Source of the DNA: Metopolophium dirhodum
Taxonomy: Eukaryota > Arthropoda > Insecta > Hemiptera > Aphididae
Reading direction: 5' to 3'
Assembly (NCBI RefSeq): GCF_019925205.1
Contig: NC_083562.1
Location: 9,114,001 to 9,178,000, forward strand
DNA length: 64,000 nucleotides
Part shown: piece by piece, positions 1-12,338 of the stretch
Layout: each line of letters opens with the position of its first letter
How positions within the stretch are numbered: the stretch's first letter is position 1
Notes under the pieces: generated by a model
The model's database searches: none
Seen by the model: only the letters and a program-made list of their open reading frames with translations
Told to the model about the DNA's origin: nothing
Made by a program: the position numbers and the translations under genes

Positions 1-961
1 CAATTTATTGTTATAGTAGAATAATTTTTAAAATTTGAAATCAATGATTAGGCAAAGCTTTTATAAGTAGGAAGGTAGGTTTTTATACCTACCTAATAAA
101 ATAAGAAAATACATAATGATTAATGTTATTTAATATGATTTGTAAGTACATAGCAGATTATACCTATCACTTGGTGACGATTATTTTTGTTTTATACGTT
201 CTTCGTAATTCAGTTCCGTCACGATAGTTTTAGTTTTCGTTAAATGTGAAACATACATTTTCTATGCATACGGGATACGGGCATTAAACATTTGGGTTTT
301 AAGAGAACACCTCAAACATACGTTTTATTTTGGGGGTTTTACGGGATATACTTATAGGAAATTTTCTTCAAATTTTCACATTTCACTATTTGATATTGTG
401 ATATTATTTGTACCTAGGTTAAGTTTCTGTTTTAGAATCGATCGATAGGTTACCTAGGTGTATCACAATCTTTAATTTAAATTCTGGTAGTCGAGTATTG
501 GACAAGTACCTACGTAACTTTTAATACGTATCGTAATTTAATTACTAAAGAAATATAATTTCCCCAACAGTGTCTAGGGCCACCGGCAGGAGAATGCATT
601 ATAGAATGTCTATAAACTTGTGGTCTAGTATATGGTTAAAATTGGTATGTGACTAACAACTGGGGGCTTGTTCTGGAAAATTTAAATGATTTAATAAGGT
701 TCATCTCATTATTTGAATTAAATTAATTTTTAAGCGATTGTTGTGTTAATCAATTTTTTAATTTATTTCATTCAACACACTCGTCTCAGTTTTCTAGTAC
801 CTCTAGATTTCTCACAAAATTCATATCGATCATCTCACAGCTTTCATATTCAAAACCAAAAAAATATGTATTTTTATCTTATTTCAATCTTTTTCATCGA
901 ACACCAGAATATATTACAGATCATAAAGGTACTAGTATTGTATACTATATAAGTTTAAATT

Positions 962-1255
962 AGCGAGATGTGAGAGAGATGGAGATGGAGCAAGATGTAG
1001 ACGGATGAAGATAGCCGTTTCTTCGACGACAGCGTGTGCTGCAGTACAGCTAGGTTTTACTGGAAGAGTCGATGTTTATGCGTAAGTTTGTTTTCATATT
1101 ATTTTGGGGCTTACATTTACTTTTTAGACTTGAATTTAATATTTATTATCACGGAAAATCTGTTAACTCAGTAACGTAGAAGCATATACGTTTACTACTA
1201 CCTACCAAAGGCGCAATGTATAATAATAATACATTATACGCCAGTCCGAACAATC
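962..1255 (+). other. Exon-like module with splice donor (block A copy)
   Basis: A GC-richer stretch ends at a consensus donor GTAAGTTTG (1082) and is followed by a conserved intron-like tail. The same arrangement recurs, diverged, near 21.6, 23.75 and 26.63 kb, and almost identically at 27771-28065. No frame is shared between the copies, so if transcribed these look like non-coding 5' exons. Function is not recognised. Confidence 0.4.
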
Positions 1256-1739
1256 CAAACGCTGTCTTTAGTCGAGTTCTAGTTGATAACTGACTTGTGA
1301 ATAAATGGAATTTGTGTTAGGTATAAAGGTATTCGTCAGTAAAAATGTTCAAACTGAGAATAATATATCATAAGCAGATTGAAATGTGTTAACGTTTCAG
1401 TGTTTCGAAGACTAAGTCTTGTAGCAGATTTTGATTCCGTCACGGGGTATGTATTTTCTTATTTCTCAGTAGGTTTTTTTTTATTATTGTTAATTGATCA
1501 GGGGATGTATTGCCCGAAAATGTTCATCAAAATGTATTGTAATTATACTGGTATAACACTATTCCGGCTATCAATAGTCGTGTTCAAAATTAGAAAATTG
1601 GTGAGGTATGATATTTTTTTAAGTAATTCTTTCGAGTAGGGAATTCGCTCAATGATATTTAAATATTTTCACCGATAATCAAGTACGATGACTTGTAGGT
1701 AACTAGAGACTGAGTGAATAGGAATTAGGTAGTGTGTGA

Positions 1740-2190
1740 TATGGCGAAGATAAGGAAATGGGTCAACAGGATTTCAGAATGTTTGGTGTAGGAAAGGGAA
1801 AGATGAAAAAAAAAATGTAAGGTTAGGTTAGGTAAGTGGAGTGAGAGTAGCAGGTATGGGAATAATAAGTTAGGTGTTAAGGTACAAAAGAGGATAGAAT
1901 AAGAAATTAATTAATTAAGGGTAGTATAAGTTAGTGTACATATTGTAGTGAAAACAAGAGAGAATAGGTTTAGGTGGTTCGGTCACTGTATGATAAGAGA
2001 TAGTGAGAGTGGCTATAGAAGTTAGTTAATTTAGGTGGGAAATGAGGGGCGAGAAGACTGAAAAAGAGATGGATAGACAGAATACCGATCATATGGAGGT
2101 GTGGAATGAGAGTGGCTGAACCTGTATATAGCTGTGAGAGACGGGGGAAGAAAAAGTGTAAAGGTAGAATAGTTATGTTAACAATGCCGA
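1740..2190 (+). pseudogene. Relic of LINE reverse transcriptase C-terminus
   Basis: In one plus frame, bases near 1947-2020 read VKTRENRFRWFGHCMIRDSE. This matches the pattern of the C-terminal tail of many insect LINE polymerases, where an N-R-x-R-W-F-G-H motif is followed by a basic stretch and a GR-x-x-KRW-D motif. Downstream, bases such as those around 2063-2080 still suggest the basic K-R-W-D part, but stop codons and shifts break the frame. There is no upstream polymerase domain here. The fragment lies just outside the left arm of the inverted repeat and is duplicated with block A at 28549-28999. The superfamily assignment is from the motif only. Confidence 0.6.
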
Positions 2191-2623
2191 ATACGTAGGA
2201 AAAGATCTTGAATTGCAAAGGCCACTAGCTTCAACTAACCATAGGTTTACCTAACTAACCTTCTTATGACTCATTAGGACACTTTGAATAAAAAAATCCT
2301 GAGTTGCAGGTTGCCGAACTTAAGTGTTTGATTATCAAGTTGATCCTTGTTGGCACCTTAATCTATGCTATGGATGAAGCCCATAGATAATAAAGATATG
2401 GATAGTCCACGCCTATGTTAAATACATTTGAGGCCGCGTTCCCGGAGGGGAAGGCAATTGAGGCTCCTTTATATTGATAGTCGATACTCGATATAGGTAT
2501 ACTTTATTTGGCCTCAATTGTTCCCCTCGAAGACCGCTGATAAGACCATTATGTCCTATCTATATCTTTATTATCTATGATGGAGCCATACCCAGCTCAC
2601 TCGTGTAAACTTGTTGCTGGTTT

Positions 2624-2756
2624 GGATGTCAGCGCACTATTTGTTTTCCATCTTTGACCCACGCGTAGCATACCAAATGTACGATTAAGAAAACACTAAA
2701 ATGATTGTGCGTGGGTCAGAGAGAGAAATAAATGGTGCGCTAAAAATCTGACATCC
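2624..2756. mobile_element. Small MITE, 133 bp
   Basis: It starts GGATGTCAG and ends CTGACATCC. The arms continue to pair, imperfectly, through GACCCACGC at about 2655 and GCGTGGGTC at about 2709. No target-site duplication is evident. The second copy is at 29433-29565. Confidence 0.6.
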
Positions 2757-3799
2757 TTTTAAGTGTTATCAATTTGAAGAAGCAGTTGATTGTTGACAAT
2801 TTGACATTTAACATTAACTGTGGTAGGTATTATTATTGGAAGTAAAAGTAATTAGCAGGGCTGTGAATTTAATGCAATGAAAAAGTGTTAAATATTTGCC
2901 TGCATGAATGCACTAAAAACAGGCAAATATATGCACGAAAATATTCAAAAATATGCACTTAAAATTCAAAAAAATACTGAATGAAAACGTTTTTATTAAA
3001 ATTTTTTTAAATTAATAAATAATAATTCAAATTGGTTTACAAAAAAAAATTCTTTATTTACACACTAGGTAGGTAGGTATGTGGGTAGGTAACGGATGAA
3101 CCGAAAATATAAAAACATTTTAAGAAAATAAGCATAAATACGAAGACATGCAACTATATTAACTAACCAAAAAAAAAAAACGCATATTGGTAACGGTGTT
3201 GTAATAATAGGAATCTCCCAAAAAAAATACGTACTTATAGTTCAAACATATCATAAAAGCCAACTGTAATAAATATTAATTTATAAAAAAGTATATTAAC
3301 CCTTTCAGGCCCAATGACTGAAATTCATTAAAATTAAATTTTTTTTTAACATTACTAAATAGGACTTAAATAAGAGATGAAAAAATTTTAATTTCCATTT
3401 TCCATAATTTCTGTTAAAATATTAGGAAAATGTATTAAGTACCGTAAAAGTGCTAAATTTGAGCTATTATACTTAAAATATTATATTCATAACAAATTAT
3501 CATAGAAGGTTAGGTACTGTTATTCCACATACTTATTATAGTTTAATTTAACTACAACATTCTAGTAGAGTCTGATAAAATTTGGTTCCACGACTTTGAT
3601 CATACAAACTTTAAATACTAAACTATGGGTCTGAAATTTAGTTTATATAGATGTAAATAATCCAAAACATATATTGCTTCAAAATATAAAAATAAAGTGT
3701 CTTGTATTGTAGTAGGTGGGTAACTTTCAAAAAAAAAAACAAAAAAAAATCATACTTGAAATCTATGTATAATATACGTATATTGTAATAAATGTTCAA

Positions 3800-4990
3800 A
3801 TGTTTACTATAGTTGCGTGGAGGCAACCTGAATTAAAGCAGCCGTGCAGTTCGACGGCGTATGTGTGATTGTCAGGTATTGCCCGCTCACGAATTATGTT
3901 AGCGTATGGTAATTGTAGTGCGATAGTAGTGGACTGTAATAGGAAAATGGAAAATGGGTGACGGAAAATGAAAGTGAGAAATAACAATGTCGTTGAATTT
4001 CTATATAAAAATTATCAAATAAATATGACGTATATTAACCGTTGCTACAGGGAAAAAACGCTTAAATACTATGTTAGTAGTAGGTGGGGGCCGACCACAA
4101 GCGATCGCCAATACAACGGGACAAAAATGACAAATAATAAACTTATAAAAAATAATAATTCAATGGTCGAGTGACAAAATAGTACGAGCGTAAACAATAA
4201 TAATAATAAAAAAAGGTGGATGATAATAAAATTTGATAGCGTAGACGGTACGACCTGATACGGAGTAGCTGGACAATCTGCGTCGGTGGTGAACTTCTGA
4301 TCCGCGTTCGGTGGTCGACGCGAGCGTGCGTAGGCTGTCGACGGACGACGACCAATAATGACTGCGCGTGCGGGTAACAACGGCGGTTACGACACTACGC
4401 GTGCGAATATTTTGACTTTAAACAAACTGAAGCGAGGACGAAATGGATACGACGTGGTTTGACAATATCCTATACCCAAAATGATACGCGGTCACGGCGA
4501 GGGCGTGACGCGGGAAAGTGCGAGGTGCTCGGACGACTTAGTAGGTACACGTACCAATCGGAAGGACCAACCGCGTAGCGCGAGGGGCTACGGGCGGCTG
4601 AGTAATGCTTAACGAATAATGGTTTAGCGAGGTGCTCAACGCTGTCGTAACGATTGACAACGAACGCGAGCACTATACTGGTGAGCAAAAACGGCTCGGA
4701 CGGGCACGGAATCACAGAACGGATATTGACGGCGACGGCGCACCGGTTCGCACATATACCGGACACACAGACGACAAAACGAACACTATATTTTGTCGAG
4801 ACGGCTGAGGTCCGGCGACTTTTCGACTCGCGACAGCGACTGCGACTAAAAGGTACTGCGTCGGACTAGCATGCGGCGGCGAAGAGACCGCCGGCGGTAC
4901 ACAGATAACGGATCGGTCGCGCGTTGAACATTATCCGCGACGATTACGTTAAGGTAAAGTCCAAACTGGCATACGCACCGAACAATAGTA
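3800..4990. promoter_or_regulatory. CpG-rich core inside the inverted repeat
   Basis: In an otherwise AT-rich window this 1.2-kb stretch is rich in CG dinucleotides (for example 4290-4400 and 4680-4940). It contains a donor-like AAG|GTAAAG at about 4951. Several short open frames occur on both strands, but they overlap each other, have no family resemblance and probably reflect the base composition. It could be a promoter with a 5' exon or the internal part of a transposon. It recurs at 30609-31799. Confidence 0.35.
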
Positions 4991-6239
4991 TATTATAAAA
5001 AATTAACCCCATGGTGCAAGAGTCGTTCATAAATATCATAACATATATTATATTAGATATACAAACTTAATATTTCACTAACAGTAAATATTATAAAAAA
5101 ATATTACGAAATGTACTATACTCATATTATATTATGATTGTATTAGTTACAAACTCTTGAATTAAGAGTTATGTTTGAGGATTTAATTAATTTCTAAAAG
5201 GAAATGCCTCAAGGTTGCCTCAGTAAGTTGAGGGGCCGTAGTTAAAGTGCCGTCCACCAATAAAGTTGATAGAGACTCGTTGATCGCTTTTATGTGCTTC
5301 AAATTGTTTACACGAGTGAGCTGGGTATGGCTCCATCATAGATAATATAGATATAACATAATGGATAGGACATAATAGTCTTACCAGCGGTCTTCGAAGG
5401 GAACTAAGGTGTCAACAATCAAAGGATCAACTTGATAATCAATCACTTATAAGTTCGGCAACCTGCAACTCAGGATCTTTTTATTCAAAGTGTCCTAATG
5501 TAATTAGTCATAAGAAGGCTATTTTGGTAAACCTAAGGTTAGTTGAAGCTATGGTAATGATAGACGACTACAATTACTGGTCGTGAGCTTTGCGATGATC
5601 TTTTCCTACTAACTATAAAGGTATTCGATATTGTAAACATAACAATGAAAGAAAATATTTAAATATTATTAATTCGGTTAGGTTAGGTTAAGTTAGGATT
5701 GGACAGGAAATTAGACGTTAACTAATTATCATAGTTTTTAACACGATATTAAAGACGGTCAGCTAGAGTTGTACCAGTATAGTTATTAAAAACTTAAATA
5801 CAGCCAACATTAAATATTGATTTTTTTACCACAACAAATTATAAAATGTATTTTAAAATATAACAAAATATTATTTTATTTAATATTGACTGTAGACCCA
5901 GCCAAACACAATATTATTTTAAATTAAACATTATTTTATGTCCTTCATAAATTACAATCACATAGTAGAGTCCGTGCAGGACCTTTTTCTCATTTATTTT
6001 TTTTGCATCCTTTATAAATTACATTCATTTTTAAACATTTTCTAATACATATATTACGGTGATACACCTCTGATCATAATAACTGTTCGTATTATTATAA
6101 TATAAACAATACCTAGGTTTTGGATTGTAGTTAATATGTATTGCAGTATTTAGCTTCCAACGTATTCTTTTGTTTAGTGTTGTTTCACCCAGATTTCTCA
6201 AACAATAGTTTATAATAATGTAAACAATACACACAAATG

Positions 6240-8497
6240 TTTTCTGTATAAGATTCTGGACATTTTAGTTTGAACTCATTAATCTGTATTCCTACAGTAA
6301 AATTTTTTCTAAATTTCTAAAATTTTTTAAACATGGACAACCTACCCTTTGAATAATCCTTCTTTAATGAACTAAATATTTTAAATAGTTTTTACTGTTT
6401 AAGATTTTGGAGATTTTAGTTTAAAGTTTGAATGTGTATTACCAAGATATAATTTATTTAAATTTTTATTTTGTTTCTAAAATGCATTTGCCCGCGGGCG
6501 CCAACACCTCCCTTCAATTTTTTTTTATGATTTTAACTCTAGTCAAATTTTTTAAACATGGTCAATCTATTCCTTTTTGAATCATCCTTCTTTAATGAAC
6601 TAAATATTTTAGATAGTTATTTCTGTTTAAGATTTTGGGGATATTAGTTTGAAGTTTGAATGTGTATTCCCACACTACAATTTATTTAAATTTTTTTTTG
6701 TTTTCTAAAATGCATTTGCCTGCGGGTGCCAACAACTCCCTTAATTTTTTTTTTATGATTTTAACTCTAGCCAAATTTTTTAAACATTGACAATCTGGTA
6801 CCGGTTGAATAATCCTTCTGTAATGAACTACCTATAATTAGTTTGAAAGTTTTTTCTGTTTAAGATTCTGAGCAATTACTTTGAACTTCGTTATGTGTAT
6901 TCCTATAGTAAAATTTTTTCTAAATTTTCTTCCGTTTTCTAAAATGCATTTGCCTGCGGGCGCCAGCACCTCCCTTCAATTTTTTTTTTATGATTTTAAC
7001 TCTAGTCAAATTTTTTAAACATGGTCAATCTATTCCTTTTTGAATCATCCTTCTTTAATGAACTAAATATTTTAGATAGTTATTTCTGTTTAAGATTTTG
7101 GGAATATTAGTTTGAAGTTTGAATGTGTATTCCCACACTACAATTTATTTAAATTTTTTTTTGTTTTCTAAAATGCATTTGCCTGCGGGTGCCAACAACT
7201 CCCTTAATTTTTTTTTTTATGATTTTAACTCTAGCCAAATTTTTTAAACATTGACAATCTGGTACCGGTTGAATAATCCTTCTGTAATGAACTACCTATA
7301 ATTAGTTTGAAAGTTTTTTCTGTTTAAGATTCTGAGCAATTACATTGAACTTCGTTATGTGTATTCCTACACTAAAATTTTTTCTAAAATGCAATTGACT
7401 GCGGGCGCCAACACCTCCCTTCAGTTTTTTTTTTTATGATTTTAACTCTAGCCAATTTTTTTAAACATGGTCAATCTATTCCTTTTTGAATCATCCTTCT
7501 TTAATGAACTAAATATTTTAGATAGTTATATCTGTTTAAGATTTTGGGGATTTTAGTTTGAAGTTTCAATGTGTATTCCCACACTACAATTTATTTAAAT
7601 TTTCTTTTGTTTTCTAAAATGCATTTGCCTGCGTGCGCCAACAACTCCCTTCATTTTTTTTTTATGATTTTAACTCTAGCCAAATTTTTTAAACATTGAC
7701 AATCTGGTACCGGTTGAATAATCCTTCTTTAATGAACTACCTATAATTAGTTTGAAAGTTTTTTCTGTTTAAGATTCTGAGCAATTACTTTGAACTTCGT
7801 TATGTGTATTCCTACAGTAAAATTTTTTCTAAATTTTCTTTTGTTTTCTAAAATGCATTTGCCTGCGGGTGCCAACTACTCCCTTCATTTTTTTTTTTAT
7901 GATTTTAACTCTAGCCAAATTTTTTAAACATTGACAATCTGGTATCCCTTGAATAATCCTTCTTTAATGAACTAAATATTTTAAATAGTTATTTCTGTTT
8001 AAGATTTTGGTGATTTTAGTTTGAAGTTTGATTGTGTATTCCTACACTAAAATTTTTTCTAAATTTTTTTTCGTTTTCTAAAATGCATTTGCCTGCGGGC
8101 GCCAACACCTCCCTTCAGTTTTTTTATTTATGATTTTAACTCTAGCCAAATTTTTTAAACATTGACAATCTGGTACCGGTTGAATAATCCTTCTGTAATG
8201 AACTACCTATAATTAGTTTGAATGTTTTTTCTGTTTAAGATTCTGAGCAATTACTTTGAACTTCGTTATGTGTATTCCTACACTAAAATTTTTTCTAAAA
8301 TCCATTTGCCTGCGGGCGCCAACACCTCCCTTCAGTTTTTTTTTTATGATTTTAACTCTAGCCAAATTTTTTAAATGGTATCCCTTGAATAATCCTTCTT
8401 TAATGAACTCAATATTTTAAATAGTTATTTCTGTTTAATATTTTGGGGATTTTAGTTTGAAGTTTGAATGTGTATTTCCAGAATAAAATTTATTTAA
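6240..8497. repeat. Satellite array 1, ~231-bp monomer, about 10 copies
   Basis: Tandem monomers of about 231 bp share a core TCTAAAATGCATTTGCC, a GC-rich box, GCCAACACCTCCC, a T-run, ATGATTTTAACTCTAG and a variable AT-rich half. In this array the GC box is mostly CCTGCGGGCGCC rather than the intact CCCGCGGGCGCC of array 2, which looks like CpG decay. Monomer variants alternate, with the GGTACCGGTTGAATA and the CTATTCCTTTTTGAATCA types next to each other. The array ends abruptly at coding-like sequence. Confidence 0.9.
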
Positions 8498-9121
8498 ATG
8501 CCGATCTGCACCGTCGTGAAGCTATCAGCCGATATTGACGTAGACAAGATAGTGATGGCTAAGCAAAATGCCGCGATTTATGGCGTACTTGAGAAGATTG
8601 AGTTTGTTTTTGAAATTTTTTCAAACTGGCAAATCAGATAAAGGGTAACGTTATAGTCACATCGCTACCACGGGGCGGTCCAGAATACAACAAAATGGAT
8701 GGTATCGAAAATGTGCGTATTTAAAAACTGTTTAACTCGACGTTGCTGTATGTCTGGTCCAATAATGTAAGTTATAATTCATTGTGTATTTAATACAATA
8801 AAAGCATAGTAAAAAAATAATTAATAGACTATATTAATATAGTACCTACTTAATTTATTTAATATACCTAACCGTACCTATACATACAACAATATTATAA
8901 TAATGTATTATTTATGTTTGAATTCATTAGAACAATGCCGTATTAGACGTCGCTCCCAAACCGGTCGACATCCATCTGCATAGCTGTGAGTTGAAAATGT
9001 CTATATTTAAAATTGTTATAGTATAATATTTATCTAATAAATTAATTTTCTTTGGCATTCCGCAAGAATGAGCGGTAGTTTGAAAACTTACCAAAGTTAT
9101 CTGGTGGATGTCGATACGTTG
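8498..9121 (+). pseudogene. Unidentified coding-like fragments after satellite array 1
   Basis: Three segments have coding-like composition and splice-like borders. The first, 8498-8766, starts ATG (MPICTVVKLSADIDVDKIV), hits a stop near 8638, stays readable in another frame (NVIVTSLPRGGPEYNKMDGI) and ends at GTAAGT. The second, 8931-8985 (NNAVLDVAPKPVDIHLHS), lies between ATTAG and GTGAGT. The third, 9067-9121 (MSGSLKTYQSYLVDVDTL), lies between CAAG and GTGAGC. The phases of the last two do not join without a stop. I do not recognise the family. A decayed gene, perhaps with its remaining exons at 19.4-19.85 kb, is the simplest reading. Confidence 0.35.
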
Positions 9122-9316
9122 GTGAGCAGCCGTCGCACATAGGTCTGACGTACCTACGGAAAGTTATTATTGGATCGGTCATAATATTACGTTGAGAATT
9201 TATCTGTTCATGAACTCATTTGCAGATTTGTAGGCCAATTCCATTGCCATTTTTTAATCATTCTTTGTTTTTATTAAGGTTGAGGTGTAACAGCATTTTA
9301 GCCTATAATTTATTAC

Positions 9317-9398
9317 CTTTCATTCCTTCAGGGCCTATGTCTCATTTATCTCCTTTTTCTCCTTGAACTCCGGGAGGTCCTGCTTTACCTCTTTGGCC
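9317..9398 (-). pseudogene. Collagen Gly-X-Y exon, inactivated duplicate
   Basis: This 82-base exon on the minus strand is the counterpart of the intact exon at 45889-45970, with the same acceptor (CTAG) and donor (GGTAATA). The Gly-X-Y reading is GQRGKAGPPGVQG, but a Gly codon of the repeat has become TGA (Gly-Asp-Lys-stop-Asp), so the copy cannot encode collagen. No other collagen exon remains nearby. It is a passenger of the block B duplication. Confidence 0.85.
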
Positions 9399-9458
9399 CT
9401 AGAACCAAATCATACCAAAGCAATGAGTTCATATATGTAGGAACTACAACTAACTAAT

Positions 9459-9700
9459 GTGCGCACAGCACTTTTAGAGATTTGTACCGCCCGGCATTTT
9501 TTGGGATTTCCACTTAACCACTCGGCACTATTAGAGATTCCCACTTTACCGCCCGCCCTCCAACACTCCAACCGCTATCGAAAACCAAACTTTCGGTGCA
9601 GGCGTGACAAGAATTATTTTAATCATACAAAATTAGATAAACTAAAAGACTAAAATAATAAGTAAATACATGTGTTAAAAATAGTTTACATTGTTAGGTC
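9459..9700 (+). repeat. Dispersed repeat R, partial copy
   Basis: GC-richer sequence containing TTCCACTTTACCGCCCG-like boxes, ACTTTCGGTGCAGGCGTGAC and then CATACAAAATTAGATAAAC is shared with 13040-13200, 46497-46700 and, for the last part only, 20035-20115. No terminal structure was defined. Confidence 0.6.
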
Positions 9701-11556
9701 ATAGACCTCTTACTGTTATAGACCAGCCCGTCCTATGCCAAATAAGTACGTTGATTGCCGACAGTGGTGCTGCGCTTTCAGAACAACTGGATGAGGAATA
9801 AAAATTTTTACGAGCTTTTGAAGTTAGACATTGGATATTCACCTGAAAATTAACAAATTCTCATAGGCTACAACGATGTTCTTTTTGTCGTTATTCAAAA
9901 ACCAATAACCGTAGATACTTGAAATTTTCATCAAATGATTATTTTATCATATTCTGTACGTGATAAAATTTTCAAAATATTTCGACTCGTTATAGTTCTT
10001 TATTGATATAAAAATATTTTAGTTGTTTATACTATAAAATATTATAAAATACTTCAAAAATATAACTTATTACTACTCACAAATAATATTTTTAAATTAC
10101 AAAAAAAAAACTAAAATTATTAACCTTTGTTTAAATATCTATAATTTCATCCATTTAAAATAAAAAATATCTATTTAAAAACACTGAGTTTATACCTACG
10201 TAAATTCGTTAGATACTTTTGTTACAGCGTATGATATACTTATCACTTATAAGAAACATTGTATTAAATTTTAAATCCTATAATAATAATTAAAAATTGA
10301 ATATTTTATAAATTTTTAACAACAAAACAATAGGTATGTAAATTTGAAATTTCCAAGAATTTGATGAATTTTGTAAAAGAGGGGATCTTGCATTAAATTT
10401 TCAAAATTAGATGTAGAAAAAAAATTCCCAATGTATTTCTAACTAGAAAATTATTTGTAAAATAACACGATTTTTACGATTTTTGTCAAAATTTAAAGTT
10501 TAAAAGCTTTTAAAAAATATTGTGACTAGGTATATTGTAATTTTGATATTTTTTATATGGTATATGAACAACTTATGAGAAATCTTGTACTACATATTTA
10601 AAGTTTTTTACATAAACAATGTTTTATCAAAATTTAAAGACTGAAAATGTATATAAATATCTCAACGTCAAAATAATTTTTAATATTTCATTAAGGTCGG
10701 TCGTTATTAACGGCGAATATATACTTACGTACGCGCAGGCATTGGCAATGAATAATGATATTAAATTAGATAAACTTTTTTCTATTTAAAAAAGTGGTTT
10801 TAGACCAAAAATCCAAAAATACTGAAGGAATTTGCAGGTTTGACGGATTTCAATTTTTAAAACTGATTATCATGGTACCTACCAAGTTTACTAAGTTTCG
10901 GTCGAGCCAATTTCGAATATCTTTTTTTTTCAGCCGTGATATACATGGATAAAAATATGATATATTTGTATAAAATTATTTATATTATTCATTATGAGTT
11001 ATGACACTAACAATATAATTGGAGTATTAAAAATCGCCTCTGGTAAAAAGAAAGACCTAGTAAACTTGTTAATCAATCATAATCCGTTTTCAAAATTAAA
11101 ATCCATCAAACCAAATTCCTCCAGTTTTGTCTGGCTTTTTGGTCTAAAAGTAATTTTTTTTTATAGATGGAGCCCTCCCCCATTAACTGAAATATTTCCA
11201 AAATTATACAATAATATTTTTCTGAATAGTTTGAAAATTGTTGGAATTATTATGAATTTTGTGAACATTTTAACTTCAAATGCTTAGTATGTTTAGTATT
11301 TTTGAACATCTACTATAATAACTTATGAGTTATGAGGAACCTTGTATTCAATTTTCAAGCTTATGACCCAATAAAAATAATGTAATGTATAAAAAAAAAA
11401 ACTTTAAGAAGCTTAAAATTATGTAATATAAGGTCTAGACGCCTAGACGATTTTAAGATGAGTACATTTTAATTCTTTTTTTAAAGCTTTTAGGTTTCTT
11501 TTATACATTCATCGATCGATGCTCATGAATCATGATTCATGATAAACAGTTTACAG

Positions 11557-11891
11557 CAGCAGTCCCCACTAGGATTTTGGAAAGGGCCAAATATTATTTT
11601 TGAAAATTACTTACAGGCCGCATGCAATAAAAAATTTAAATTTGTGCATAATATTGACAAAAAGTATATTTTTATTCCCCGGGACCCGGGTGTAAAGATT
11701 CCTAGTTCCTAGTTACATTTTGAATGATAATAATTATAAGTTATAAAAGTTAAAAAAATATTATTTTAATATAATTATTTTATTTACTCGAGCGTAGAAT
11801 GTTGAATTTTAGTATGTAAAATTCTGCTTTAGTGCGGGCCGCACAAAATTTGTTAAAGGGCCACATGCGGCCCGCATAGTGAGAACCACTG
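11557..11891. mobile_element. Non-autonomous hAT element, 335 bp
   Basis: The element begins CAGCAGTCCCCA and ends GTGAGAACCACTG, which resembles hAT-type ends (CAGNGGTTCTCA-like). It is flanked on both sides by the same 8-bp sequence GTTTACAG (11549-11556 and 11892-11899), the target-duplication length typical of hAT transposition. The interior contains GGGCC-rich subterminal motifs and no open frame. The homologous element in block B copy 2 has the same target duplication, so insertion predates the duplication of block B. Confidence 0.85.
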
Positions 11892-11999
11892 GTTTACAGA
11901 GTCCTATGTACCTAGTATCTATGCGATATGTCTAAGAATCAGAACAGAAACATGATAGAATGAGTTTTAAGATTTAAAATTTAAAATTATATAATAAAA

Positions 12000-12338
12000 C
12001 TAGCCGATCCCGTGCATCAGAATTTCAAGTTTCATAATGGGGTTGCTGAGGTAGACACACAGGAAAATTTTTAAAGTCGATAAAAAGTTCAGTTTTACCC
12101 CAGTACAATTGTTTAATGCTAAGAACCTTGGTGGTGGGTCATGAGTGGCCTTACTTCCCCTCCACACCACAAAACATAAATGTATCATAATTCCATGGCT
12201 AATAGAAGAATACTACTGCCAATTCTTATTATATTTCCATAAAGTTAGATTTAATGATGGAAATATGATATTACTCCAAGAGGGAATCAAAGTATTGAAG
12301 ATAAATGGAAAGTAAGTGTATGGTACACTGTGTATAAT
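12000..12338. repeat. Conserved end of block B
   Basis: Sequence beginning AACTAGCCGATCCCGTGCATC is shared with 50015-50348. A 60-codon minus-strand frame (12000-12188) is kept in both copies but has no recognisable family, so I do not call it a gene. Near 12253-12309 an open stretch ends in a donor-like AAAG|TAAGTG, without partners. Confidence 0.4.

Larger units (their letters stand above)
2172..5640. mobile_element. Inverted-repeat-bounded segment, ~3.5 kb
   Basis: Sequence at about 2172-2612 is the reverse complement of about 5304-5640, with substitutions and a left-arm insertion of roughly 170 bases. Shared landmarks are GATCTTTTCC, GGTTAGTTGAAGCT, GGCAACCTGCAACTCAGGAT and GTTTACACGAGTGAGCTGGG. 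Between the arms lie a MITE, AT-rich DNA and a CpG-rich core. The architecture suits a foldback or long-TIR transposon with cargo. I found no transposase and no clear target-site duplication, so the class is unknown. The whole structure recurs at 28981-32449. Confidence 0.65.
1..6239 (+). repeat. Segmental duplication block A, copy 1 (cut by window start)
   Basis: This block matches 26811-33049 in the same orientation, with an offset of 26810, then 26809 after a one-base change in the A-run near 1812. Wherever I compared the two copies up to about 5.5 kb, the only differences were homopolymer lengths (near 1812, 3170 and 3340). The first substitution I noticed is at 5522/32331. Further substitutions (near 5816, 6054, 6103, 6153 and 6249) cluster toward the satellite boundary. 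The copy begins at the first base of the window, so its true left edge is outside. The block holds an exon-like module, a LINE relic, a MITE, a long inverted repeat and a CpG-rich core, listed separately. I see no convincing gene with a long open frame. Confidence 0.95.
9290..12338 (+). repeat. Segmental duplication block B, copy 1
   Basis: This matches 45883-50348 in direct orientation with small substitutions throughout. Relative to copy 2 it lacks the collagen exons and repeat at about 46027-46488, a hAT insertion at about 46837-47553, a poly-T-headed insertion at 48733-48911 and a nested MITE at 49496-49752. It carries about 205 bases near 10220-10430 that are missing from copy 2. Similarity ends after TACACTGTGTAT. 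Apart from the listed collagen exon and the hAT element, it is AT-rich with no convincing gene. Confidence 0.9.

Noticed and set aside
4069..4869. Overlapping open frames on both strands in the CpG-rich core (and at 30878-31678)
   Set aside because: Frames overlap in several phases, have no recognisable domain and follow from GC-rich composition. Identity between copies only shows recent duplication.
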